Of a DNA stretch of 64,000 nt, positions 58,601-64,000 are shown piece after piece. Both the position numbers and the translations under genes were made by a program. Positions within the stretch are counted from its first letter, which is position 1, and each line of letters opens with the position of its first letter. Below the pieces are notes generated by a model. The model was not told the DNA's origin. It saw nothing but the letters and a program-made list of their open reading frames with translations, and made no database searches. Origin of the DNA: Limibacillus halophilus (GTDB lineage Bacteria > Pseudomonadota > Alphaproteobacteria > Kiloniellales > CECT-8803); contig NZ_JACHXA010000006.1 in the NCBI RefSeq assembly GCF_014191775.1, forward strand, positions 1 through 64,000, written 5' to 3'.

Positions 58601-58937
58601 TCTGGTACGCCGAAACGTTTGCAGCCAACTGACGCTGCTGGGCTACGACGTGACCAGTGTTGCCGATGGCCATCAAGCTTTGCGAAAACTCGAGGAAGGT
58701 CGCTTCAATCTATTGTTTACGGACTTGGTTATGCCAGGCGGAGTTAGTGGTCAGAAACTTGCCACGGAGGCAAGACGCCTGGACCCGGCACTGCCAATAA
58801 TCTTTAGCTCGGGGTACTCCGAAGACGCTGTTGTGGGTAAAAGGGGTCTGGAAACCGGCGTTCATTTGCTGGCCAAGCCATATCGCCGCCATCAGCTTGC
58901 CGAAACGGTTCGCAAGGCCCTCGACACCGGCACGTAG
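55668..58937 (+). CDS. Multi-sensor hybrid histidine kinase
   Basis: A 1,089-residue protein without membrane helices. In order: GAF (about 35-170), PAS (185-285), GAF (300-455), two PAS_3/PAC units (about 470-600 and 600-735), HisKA with His729 (GGVAHDFNNLL), HATPase (NARDAMPEGG, DNGSGM, GKGSGLGL), and a receiver domain with Asp1019 (TDLVMPGG). The HDFNN H box is of the HWE/NtrB-like orphan hybrid type. It may sense a soluble or redox cue, but the ligand is unknown. The start is TTG with AAGGA five bases upstream. No separate response regulator lies nearby. Confidence 0.93.
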   Translation: MASNKRKAVISEKREKARRWPEDARLATLQDFDIFGSEPDVEFEGLAQIAAHLCDAPIGLIVFSDGNRQWIKASVGWSAPALKSAASSGQSILFSQDIQILDDSGKDGTFRKTPFYAADKDLRFYVGVPLLAGDCLPLGMLCVLDYKSRSLKSSQKTALRAVADQVMTLLNRRKDQQRLHSVIDSVPDIFMILASDGTIGFLNDQATTFLGCGKAEGIGRHLVEMPVFKDELALASKFSEVLETPTPTRFEVALKTSGAWLEVATSSAPAGLVIQIRDITDSKRTDFQDATASRALELVSSGATLEEVLDSIARAVDQLMPGVSSSILLLDPDGIHVRHGAAPRLPDSYNKALHGLAIGPRTGSCGTAMYRREPVIVTDIANDPLWEDYKDLAVPHGLRACWSIPVIASNGEVVASFALYWNEPKAPKAADHVMVERYANLVAVAVERHRKDHALKESELRFREIAETIGEVFWISSPKADEIYYVSPLYEKFWGQSCEELYRNPMIWVDAIHEDDRPQVDPAPQEFPNGSYDAQYRVVRPDGSTIWIQDRHFPVYDSQGTLLRVVGVVTDITEQKMAAERLKLQEERYRLAAKIVSDVIWDRDIASNTVWWSDGLPEVFGHDWSDPHTSRQLWREHVHPDDRERVFKELQDLVENDAGFWSMEYRLRRADGKYVNVSNDIVIIRDKNGKAVRMLGCTTDITERKVMEEQVRQSQRLEAVGQITGGVAHDFNNLLTVILSNAEELEENLPPSSSLQALAELTRIAAERGAELISSLLAFSRQQPLNPKPTDVNALISNMANLLRRALGAQISISMRLNGSPAQAMVDSPQLESAILNLCINARDAMPEGGELIIETENVSAASDAVLQKANLQTGDYLLLSVTDNGSGMDAQTLAHAFEPFFTTKEVGKGSGLGLSMVYGFVKQSKGHIDVQSKPAKGTRTRLYFPLAQGDAPQRTHQTRRPRSAAGTERILLVEDDDLVRRNVCSQLTLLGYDVTSVADGHQALRKLEEGRFNLLFTDLVMPGGVSGQKLATEARRLDPALPIIFSSGYSEDAVVGKRGLETGVHLLAKPYRRHQLAETVRKALDTGT

Positions 58938-59065
58938 GGAACCGAAGGGTTGACGCCGGGTCAGCTTCCTACGGCACTGTGACTCCAAAGCGCGGCATCG
59001 GATTTTCCATACCGCGAAGAGAATACTCTCCCAGCGCCCGCCAGTCGGCCGACCTCGCCGATGCA

Positions 59066-59101
59066 GGCCTGTCCCTGTGATGATCATCTCAGGGACAGGC
59101 C
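59066..59101. repeat. Near-perfect 36-bp palindrome (probable bidirectional terminator)
   Basis: The arms GGCCTGTCCCTG (59066-59077) and CAGGGACAGGCC (59090-59101) are perfect 12-bp complements. The central GATGATCATC (59079-59088) is itself palindromic, so only one T/T pair breaks the symmetry. It lies between two convergent genes, 14 bases past the NmrA-like stop codon, and probably ends transcripts in both directions. It has no U tract, so another role (protein binding, mobile repeat) is possible. The rest of 58938-59114 holds nothing recognisable. Confidence 0.6.
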
Positions 59102-59114
59102 CTTGCCAACTCCT

Positions 59115-59942
59115 TCAAGCTGCGGCTTTCCAGAACCCCTCCGCGGCCGATGCCCGGCAGAAATCCGCGAAGTCACGGGGCTCCCGCCCGAGGGCCCTTT
59201 GCACACCATCACCCAGGAACTGGTTCCGTCCGTCCAGTGTTTGACGGCATATCTCCGTCAGGATGTCGGCAATGAAGGCTCCGCTGATCGCGACCATGGA
59301 TGCGCGGAATGACTCCAGGGAGATTGCGCGGTAGTCGATCTTGCGCCCCAAGACAGAAGAGACCTCGGCTGCGGCGTCCGCGAAGCTCAGTAACCGCGGA
59401 CCCGTCACTTCATAAAGCTCACCCGCATGACCCTCCTCGGTTAAGGCAGCGACTGCTACATCGGCGATATCGTCGGCATCGACGATTGGCTCAAGCATCT
59501 CGCCCGCCGGAAGAGCGATCGCGCCGCCGAGAAGATGCGGGAGCAGATAGCCCTCGGTGAAGTTCTGAGCAAACCACGCGCACCGAACCAAGGTATACGC
59601 CACACCGCTGTCCGCAACGATGGCCTCGCAACGCTGTGCATGCAGTTCTCCGCGACCCGATAGGAGGACGAGACGTTGGACGCCCGCTTCGGCGGCAATC
59701 TTCGTTAGCGCCTCGATCTTTTCCGCCGCGCCCGGGAACGCGAGGTCGGGAAAGTAGGAAATGTAGATGGCTTTAGTGCCGGCAACAGCAGCGCGCCACC
59801 CCTCCGGCCTGTCCCAGTCAAAAGGTAGCTTGGCTTGGCGCGATCCTTCACGCACCACCTCCCCACGGACTCGCAGTCGCTTGCCGATACGAGAGCCGGT
59901 CTTGCCGGTAGAGCCGATAATGAGAATTGGCTGAGTGGACAT
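59115..59942 (-). CDS. NmrA-like NAD(P)-binding protein
   Basis: A 275-residue atypical short-chain dehydrogenase-fold protein. The dinucleotide site IIGSTGKTGSRIGKRL is at the N terminus, and the layout matches NmrA/QOR2-like proteins. The usual Ser-Tyr-Lys catalytic triad is not evident. These proteins act as redox sensors or NAD(P)H-dependent reductases of quinones and small electrophiles. It is divergent from a TetR gene, with operator-like repeats in between, which suggests control by that repressor. Confidence 0.85.
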   Translation of the reverse strand: MSTQPILIIGSTGKTGSRIGKRLRVRGEVVREGSRQAKLPFDWDRPEGWRAAVAGTKAIYISYFPDLAFPGAAEKIEALTKIAAEAGVQRLVLLSGRGELHAQRCEAIVADSGVAYTLVRCAWFAQNFTEGYLLPHLLGGAIALPAGEMLEPIVDADDIADVAVAALTEEGHAGELYEVTGPRLLSFADAAAEVSSVLGRKIDYRAISLESFRASMVAISGAFIADILTEICRQTLDGRNQFLGDGVQRALGREPRDFADFCRASAAEGFWKAAA

Positions 59943-60006
59943 TGCTGTTCTCCTTCAGGTTTCCAATTGAGCGGGAGCGCTACCGCATCTCCCCTTCCCA
60001 ACGAAC

Positions 60007-60062
60007 TTTACACGATGTAAATTGACACCATGACAATTAGGTGGAGGTTTACACGGTGTCAA
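60007..60062. promoter_or_regulatory. Three TetR-type operator-like repeats
   Basis: A perfect 15-bp palindrome TTTACACGATGTAAA (60007-60021) is followed directly by TTGACACCATGACAA (60022-60036). A third copy, TTTACACGGTGTCAA (60048-60062), covers the TetR start codon. All three fit the consensus TTKACA-N3-TGTMAA, the second with a mismatch. They occupy the 113 bp between the NmrA-like and TetR genes and are the natural binding sites of the TetR product, which would then repress both genes. Confidence 0.65.
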
Positions 60063-60661
60063 GTAAAATTGGCGATACGCAAACCAGAATTTTGGCTTCA
60101 ACCTGGGAACTCCTTGAAAATGCGAGAGGAAAAGAAGTGCGTATGGCCGATATTGCCAAGCACGCAAAGGTCAGCCGTCAGGCCCTTTATCTCCATTTTC
60201 CCTCGCGCAGAGACCTCTTGATCGCGACAACGCACTACATCGACAAGATGAAGGACGTGGACGCCAGGTTAGCCGCCAGCCGCTCGGCGAAGAACGGGCG
60301 GGATCGGCTCAATGCCTTTATCGAGGCCTGGGGAAACTATATTCCCGAAATTCACGGTCTCGCGCGGGAGTTAATGGCCATGAGCGACAGGGATGAGGCC
60401 GCCAAACTTGCCTGGAACGAGCGAATGACTGCCCTGCGCCAAGGATGCCATGCCGCGGTGATGGCTTTGCGCCGGGATGGGTGCCTCTCTCCTGAGCACA
60501 CTGTCGAGACGGCAACGGATATTCTTTGCGCGCTGGTCTCGGTGAGAAACTGGGAGTACTTCACGATTGACCGCAATTGGTCTCAACGAACCTACGTCAC
60601 GAAGATGAAGACCGTCGCCAAACAACTTCTCGTCGGTCAGGCATCACCCGAGTTACCCTGA
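60056..60661 (+). CDS. TetR-family transcriptional repressor
   Basis: A 201-residue regulator. The helix-turn-helix MADIAKHAKVSRQALYLHFPS (split by position) lies at about residues 30-50, and the ligand domain follows. I chose the GTG at 60056 since GGAGG lies eight bases upstream; a GTG at 60041 is in frame. The protein probably senses a small molecule handled by the NmrA-like product. It is divergent from that gene with three repeats between them. Confidence 0.9.
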   Translation: MSSKIGDTQTRILASTWELLENARGKEVRMADIAKHAKVSRQALYLHFPSRRDLLIATTHYIDKMKDVDARLAASRSAKNGRDRLNAFIEAWGNYIPEIHGLARELMAMSDRDEAAKLAWNERMTALRQGCHAAVMALRRDGCLSPEHTVETATDILCALVSVRNWEYFTIDRNWSQRTYVTKMKTVAKQLLVGQASPELP

Positions 60662-60698
60662 CGCCGCCACGCTCACCCACCAATGTCCGATAATGACG

Positions 60699-61538
60699 TC
60701 ATGTGATGGTGGAATGCTTGAGAATGGCCGCGACAATTGCTTCTGGACGGTCTTCTTGCACAAGGTGCCCGGAATCCGGAATCAGGGTGCAGGGACGATT
60801 GGAAATCAGCGTTGCTAGTTGCTGCCCTGTCTCAGATGGAATCCATTCGTCTTTTTCACCCCACAGAACAGACACCGGACAGTCCATGGCGTCATATAGG
60901 CCCTGAACCTCGTCGGTGTAACTCTGGTCCATTTGTGCGATTTGCCGATAAAAGGCGGCCTGGCCAACCGGCCCCAACCACGGCGCGCTGTAGATCTCGA
61001 CCGCCTCTTCCGACAAGGGATTGAATGCTGCGGTTTGCAAGTACGCCCTCAACAATGCCTGGTGCATGTATTCCGGCATGCCTGAAAAGGCCGCCTCGTG
61101 ATCACGCACATGTTGAACGAAGGGTGATCCCCATGGGGCCAATGCAACAGCGTCGAAGATTGTCAAAGCCGCGTAGCGCAAACCATTGAGATAATAGGCA
61201 CGCAGAGCCGTCGCGCCGCCAAAATCATGAGCAAGCACATGTGGTCGATCCAGATTCCACTCATTGAACATTGCGGCAAGCACTCGGTTTTGAACGGCGA
61301 GCGATACATCTTGATCGTCTCGCATTTCAGACTGCCCGTAACCAACGAGGTCAAAAAAGTAAACCGTATACAGATCGACAAGGTGCGGCACGACCCTGCG
61401 CCAGACCTGTGAGGAGAAGGGCGTGCCGTGGATGGCGACCAAGGGTGGGCCATTTCCCAGCTGTCCCCATCTAACGGCATTGCCTTCAATGACCGAAGTA
61501 TTTGGTAGGTCCAACATAGTTGCGGGCCTCACTGTCAT
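60699..61538 (-). CDS. Alpha/beta hydrolase with aspartate nucleophile (dehalogenase/epoxide hydrolase type)
   Basis: A 279-residue alpha/beta hydrolase. The oxyanion segment is IHGTPF, and the nucleophile elbow is AHDFGG with Asp105 in place of serine. LWGEKDEWIP supplies the acid, and SGHLVQEDRPE supplies the histidine. An Asp nucleophile is typical of haloalkane and fluoroacetate dehalogenases and epoxide hydrolases, so C-X bond or epoxide hydrolysis is likely. The halide-binding residues cannot be judged. It is divergent from an ArsR-type gene. Confidence 0.82.
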   Translation of the reverse strand: MTVRPATMLDLPNTSVIEGNAVRWGQLGNGPPLVAIHGTPFSSQVWRRVVPHLVDLYTVYFFDLVGYGQSEMRDDQDVSLAVQNRVLAAMFNEWNLDRPHVLAHDFGGATALRAYYLNGLRYAALTIFDAVALAPWGSPFVQHVRDHEAAFSGMPEYMHQALLRAYLQTAAFNPLSEEAVEIYSAPWLGPVGQAAFYRQIAQMDQSYTDEVQGLYDAMDCPVSVLWGEKDEWIPSETGQQLATLISNRPCTLIPDSGHLVQEDRPEAIVAAILKHSTIT

Positions 61539-61573
61539 ATTTACATATAGCTAACTGACTATATAATGACAGT
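61531..61573. promoter_or_regulatory. Nested inverted repeats between hydrolase and ArsR genes
   Basis: Perfect outer arms ACTGTCAT (61531-61538) and ATGACAGT (61566-61573) include both start codons. Inner arms ATATAG (61545-61550) and CTATAT (61559-61564) are separated by eight bases in the AT-rich gap. The gap is only 27 bp, so both promoters must overlap. An ArsR-type repressor binding here could shut off both genes. Confidence 0.45.
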
Positions 61574-61889
61574 CATGGATCGATCAATGCAGATAAAAGC
61601 AATGGCCAGCGAGACCCGCATGAAAATTTTGCAGCTCCTGGTCAAGCCGCAAACGCATTTCGGGCAGCAGTGGTCTGCTGATCCTGTTGAATTCGGGGTT
61701 TGTATGACACTGATAGCGGAAGCTTTGGAAGTAGCCCAACCAACCGCTAGTCGACACTTGGAGATACTTAGGCAGGCGGGTTTCATCTCCGTTCGTAAGC
61801 ACCAAAAGTGGTCTTACTGCAAACGAAATGAAGACGTCATTCAAGACTACTTAGCTTGGTTGGGACGGGCATTGTCAGCGGCTGGTTGA
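61566..61889 (+). CDS. ArsR-family (winged helix) regulator
   Basis: A 107-residue winged-helix protein. MASETRMKILQLLV is the opening helix, and the recognition region is AEALEVAQPTASRHLEILRQAGFI. Cys46 (FGVCMTL) lies where metal-sensing ArsR proteins often differ, but a full metal site is not evident. ATG at 61566 and 61575 are both possible; neither has a clear ribosome-binding site. It probably regulates the divergent hydrolase. Confidence 0.85.
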   Translation: MTVMDRSMQIKAMASETRMKILQLLVKPQTHFGQQWSADPVEFGVCMTLIAEALEVAQPTASRHLEILRQAGFISVRKHQKWSYCKRNEDVIQDYLAWLGRALSAAG

Positions 61890-61928
61890 ATCTACCAAAC
61901 CAACCAATACTAGTGCCTTTCCAGAAAA

Positions 61929-61948
61929 TGGCTGGGGCGGCAGGATTC
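61929..61948 (-). other. tRNA 3'-end fragment, probable attachment site (attL)
   Basis: Read on the minus strand this is GAATCCTGCCGCCCCAGCCA, the last 20 bases of a tRNA: T-stem 3' side, acceptor 3' strand CGCCCCA, discriminator G, then CCA. The acceptor and discriminator fit a tRNA-Gln (5' end would be TGGGGCG). The sequence diverges at once toward the tRNA body, so it is not a gene. Together with the recombinase at 62059 it looks like the displaced 3' end left when an element integrated into a tRNA gene. Confidence 0.65.
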
Positions 61949-62058
61949 TCAGCCATGAAAATGAATCCCCTTACGTGCCAATAACTTATTGATCTTTATG
62001 ATCATTTCAATGAGAAAGTGTTACGACGAACTGTCACTTACTCTAGCTACGAGAGATC

Positions 62059-63747
62059 ATGTCACTAGCCACAAATTTAGTACGACGTGGGTCGGTCTAC
62101 TATGTCCGGGTCACGGTGCCGGCAGACCTTCAGGAAATATTTGGGAAAAGGGAGATCGCACGATCTCTGCACACCAAGGACCCCATGGAGGCTCGCAAAC
62201 GTTCGTTCTCGGTGTTGGATGAAATCTATCAGAATTTTGAAGCGGCGCGACAGCGTCGCTGCCCAAGCGATGAGGCCATAAAAAAGGCGGTCTGGTCTTT
62301 CTTTAAAAGGGAACTGGTGATCGACGAGATTGAACGACAGCAAAACCGGGGAAGCGAGAGTCTGCTCGAGAGAAACAAATTGTTTCGAGACCCGGAAATG
62401 GCAGCTTTGAGAAAGCACCTTGCAGAAGGAGAGACGGCATTAGTCGAATGGGCGGCGGACGAAATTATCAAAAGGAATAAGTTTCTAATCTCGAAAGAAA
62501 GTCGAGGCTATGAGCAGCTCTGCCATCTGATTGCAAAAGCGAAAATTGAAGCACTTCGGTTAGCGAAAGAGCGAGATCAAGGTATTTTCGAAGGGTCGCC
62601 GAACCCTGAGATGGTTGCGCAGCCATCAAAGGAAGAAACAGGCCAATCAGCGCCTCCGGGCCGATCGCTTGCAAACCTGTTTGAGCTTTATGCACGAGAG
62701 AAGGCTGAAACGATCAAGGCCGACACTCTCGATCAAAACCGCAAAGCCGTTGCCCTATTTTTTGAATTCGTCGGCAGGAGCTCCGGAGCAGACACTCTAA
62801 CGCGCAAGAACGTAGCCGCCTGGAAAGACGCTTTGAACGCCTGGCCAAGAAAGGCAGCAGAAATCACTGAACTGAAGGGTCTCGACTTTCGAGCAACGAT
62901 CGAGGTCAATCGTGCCCTCGGGCGGCCGACGATCTCACAGAGGACGATCAACAAGTATCTCACGGCCTTGAGTGGTTTTTGCCGGTGGCTTCGGTATAGG
63001 GGTGACATCAACGATAACCCTGTAGAGGGAAACCTCACTTCACTCAGAAGAGATCGGCAGGAAATTGCGCCCTATTCATCCGAGCAACTGAAAACCATCT
63101 TCAATTCCCCTCTTTTCACCGGTTGTCTTTCGGATGCCAAAGAGCATGAAAGTGGCAACCATCTAGTGCTTGATCACCGCTTCTGGCTCCCGTTGCTATC
63201 ACTCTTTTCCGGTGCTCGTCTGGGCGAACTTTGCCAACTGCTCGTGGAGGATGTCCGGGAAGAAAGCGGAACCTGGATCATTCATATCACCACCGATGGA
63301 GACGAAGCGAAGCGGCTCAAGACGAAGAACGCCTATCGGGTCGTACCTCTCCATTCCGAACTTATCCGTTTAGGGTTCTTGCGGCATGTCTCCACTCAAA
63401 ATAAGCGAAGCGCGAGGCGGCTCTTCCCGGAGATTAAACCCGATGCCCGCGGCTTCCTCTCAGGCTTCCCCAGTCGATGGTATGGCCGTTATACGAAGCG
63501 AATAGGCGTAAAGGAGGACAAATCTCTCAATTTTCACTCCTACCGTCATTCGTTCATCGATGCACTTCGGAGAGCAGGCTACTTCAAGGAGGCCTACCAA
63601 CCGCTGATCGGCCATGCCGGAGCAACCGTAACCGACCGCTATGGACGCCTGCCCGACGGTACTCTTGCTAAACGCCTCGAGATGGTAGAAGCCGTCTCCT
63701 ATCCTGATCTTGACCTTTCACACCTTTATGATTCCGAAAATGTATAG
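62059..63747 (+). CDS. Tyrosine-type site-specific recombinase (integrase)
   Basis: A 562-residue phage-type integrase. An N-terminal DUF6538-like region (LVRRGSVYYVRVTVPADLQ) is followed by a helical stretch, a SAM-like core-binding domain (about 215-330), and the catalytic domain. The catalytic residues are Arg387 (GARLGEL), His493 and Arg496 (HSYRHSF), His519 (IGHAG), and the nucleophile Tyr528 (DRYG); a Lys in RLKTKNAYR completes the set. It starts 110 bp right of the tRNA-like fragment and reads away from it. It belongs to the element that should extend past the window. Confidence 0.93.
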   Translation: MSLATNLVRRGSVYYVRVTVPADLQEIFGKREIARSLHTKDPMEARKRSFSVLDEIYQNFEAARQRRCPSDEAIKKAVWSFFKRELVIDEIERQQNRGSESLLERNKLFRDPEMAALRKHLAEGETALVEWAADEIIKRNKFLISKESRGYEQLCHLIAKAKIEALRLAKERDQGIFEGSPNPEMVAQPSKEETGQSAPPGRSLANLFELYAREKAETIKADTLDQNRKAVALFFEFVGRSSGADTLTRKNVAAWKDALNAWPRKAAEITELKGLDFRATIEVNRALGRPTISQRTINKYLTALSGFCRWLRYRGDINDNPVEGNLTSLRRDRQEIAPYSSEQLKTIFNSPLFTGCLSDAKEHESGNHLVLDHRFWLPLLSLFSGARLGELCQLLVEDVREESGTWIIHITTDGDEAKRLKTKNAYRVVPLHSELIRLGFLRHVSTQNKRSARRLFPEIKPDARGFLSGFPSRWYGRYTKRIGVKEDKSLNFHSYRHSFIDALRRAGYFKEAYQPLIGHAGATVTDRYGRLPDGTLAKRLEMVEAVSYPDLDLSHLYDSENV

Positions 63748-63842
63748 ATGGGCACTGCTTGGCAAGTTGGCCTCGATCTCACGTACGGGCGGCAAATTGC
63801 TTGCACATCGGGCGCCCCATAAATCATCTGCGACGAGAGATC

Positions 63843-63968
63843 ATGAGTAAATTGAACCGAGGTCTTGGTCGGAAAATCGATCGCGTACTTTATCTTGAAT
63901 CCATCAAACGATCAGGCTTGCCCGCCGCACCTCATCTCCATGGAATGCTGGAGATAGCCCCTGAATAA
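63843..63968 (+). CDS. Small hypothetical protein after the integrase
   Basis: A 41-residue frame beginning MSKLNRGLGRKIDRVLYLES, basic at its N terminus. The 13 bp ACGAGAGATCATG at its start (63833-63845) is the same as at the integrase start (62049-62061), which supports translation from this ATG. No similarity is recognised. If real it belongs to the integrated element. The last 32 bp of the window hold nothing recognisable. Confidence 0.35.
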   Translation: MSKLNRGLGRKIDRVLYLESIKRSGLPAAPHLHGMLEIAPE

Positions 63969-64000
63969 TCATCAGCGGTACATAGTATATTGCTGCCTGG

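Overview
This 64 kb window looks like ordinary chromosome from a GC-rich alphaproteobacterium. The evidence is a split F0 operon carrying both b and b' subunits and no F1 genes, a CcrM-type GANTC methyltransferase, a single-chain glycine decarboxylase, the ispH-thrB-rnhA cluster, the smc-dsbA-DUF721-mutY cluster, DUF4169 and DUF1285 proteins, and UbiA. Gene content resembles Rhodospirillales-like lineages, but that placement is inferred and was not tested. There are no rRNA or intact tRNA genes, no CRISPR array and no insertion sequence.

Layout. 1-9.2 kb: an orphan ParA ATPase, tRNA threonylcarbamoylation (Sua5), an FAD-linked 2-hydroxyacid dehydrogenase, a DmdC-like acyl-CoA dehydrogenase, ispH-thrB-rnhA, a double CDGSH protein and a lipoprotein. 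9.2-15.1 kb: a tandem glycine riboswitch, gcvT-gcvH-gcvP, then a sulfotransferase-like gene 27 bp after gcvP. 15.1-19.5 kb: a second sulfotransferase-like paralogue with TPR repeats, facing the first tail to tail, and the F0 operon atpI-B-E-F'-F, with a promoter upstream and a strong terminator downstream. 19.6-29 kb: genome maintenance genes (smc, dsbA-like, DUF721/dciA-like, mutY, ccrM, rnhB) and a CPA2 antiporter. The ccrM leader holds five GANTC sites in 66 bp, and the dsbA-smc leader holds a perfect DnaA box and two GANTC sites. 29-40.4 kb: CsaA, a peroxiredoxin, a DsbD/ScsB-like reductase, YqgE, a methyltransferase, ubiA, rsmE, gshA, an amino-acid-oxidase-like flavoprotein, pcnB, a NUDIX hydrolase and DUF1285. 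40.5-47.4 kb: a four-gene MoxR/DUF58/DUF4159/membrane-protein operon. 47.3-55 kb: a GNAT, EamA and LysR genes divergent from wrbA-pirin, a large MscS-family channel, a small exported protein and DUF924.

55-62 kb is more accessory in character. It has an orphan Flp pilin, a 1,089-residue hybrid histidine kinase, a near-perfect 36-bp palindrome, an NmrA-like/TetR divergent pair with three operator-like repeats, and a hydrolase/ArsR divergent pair.

At 61929-61948 there is a 20-bp piece identical in form to a tRNA 3' end (probably tRNA-Gln, minus strand). A tyrosine recombinase follows directly. I read this as the left boundary of an integrated element whose body, and the intact tRNA, lie to the right of the window. 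The element's cargo is therefore mostly unseen, and no clearly new defence or metabolic system is visible inside the window. The best candidates for follow-up are the island boundary, the GANTC cluster at ccrM, the sulfotransferase pair, and the compact TetR and ArsR regulatory modules.
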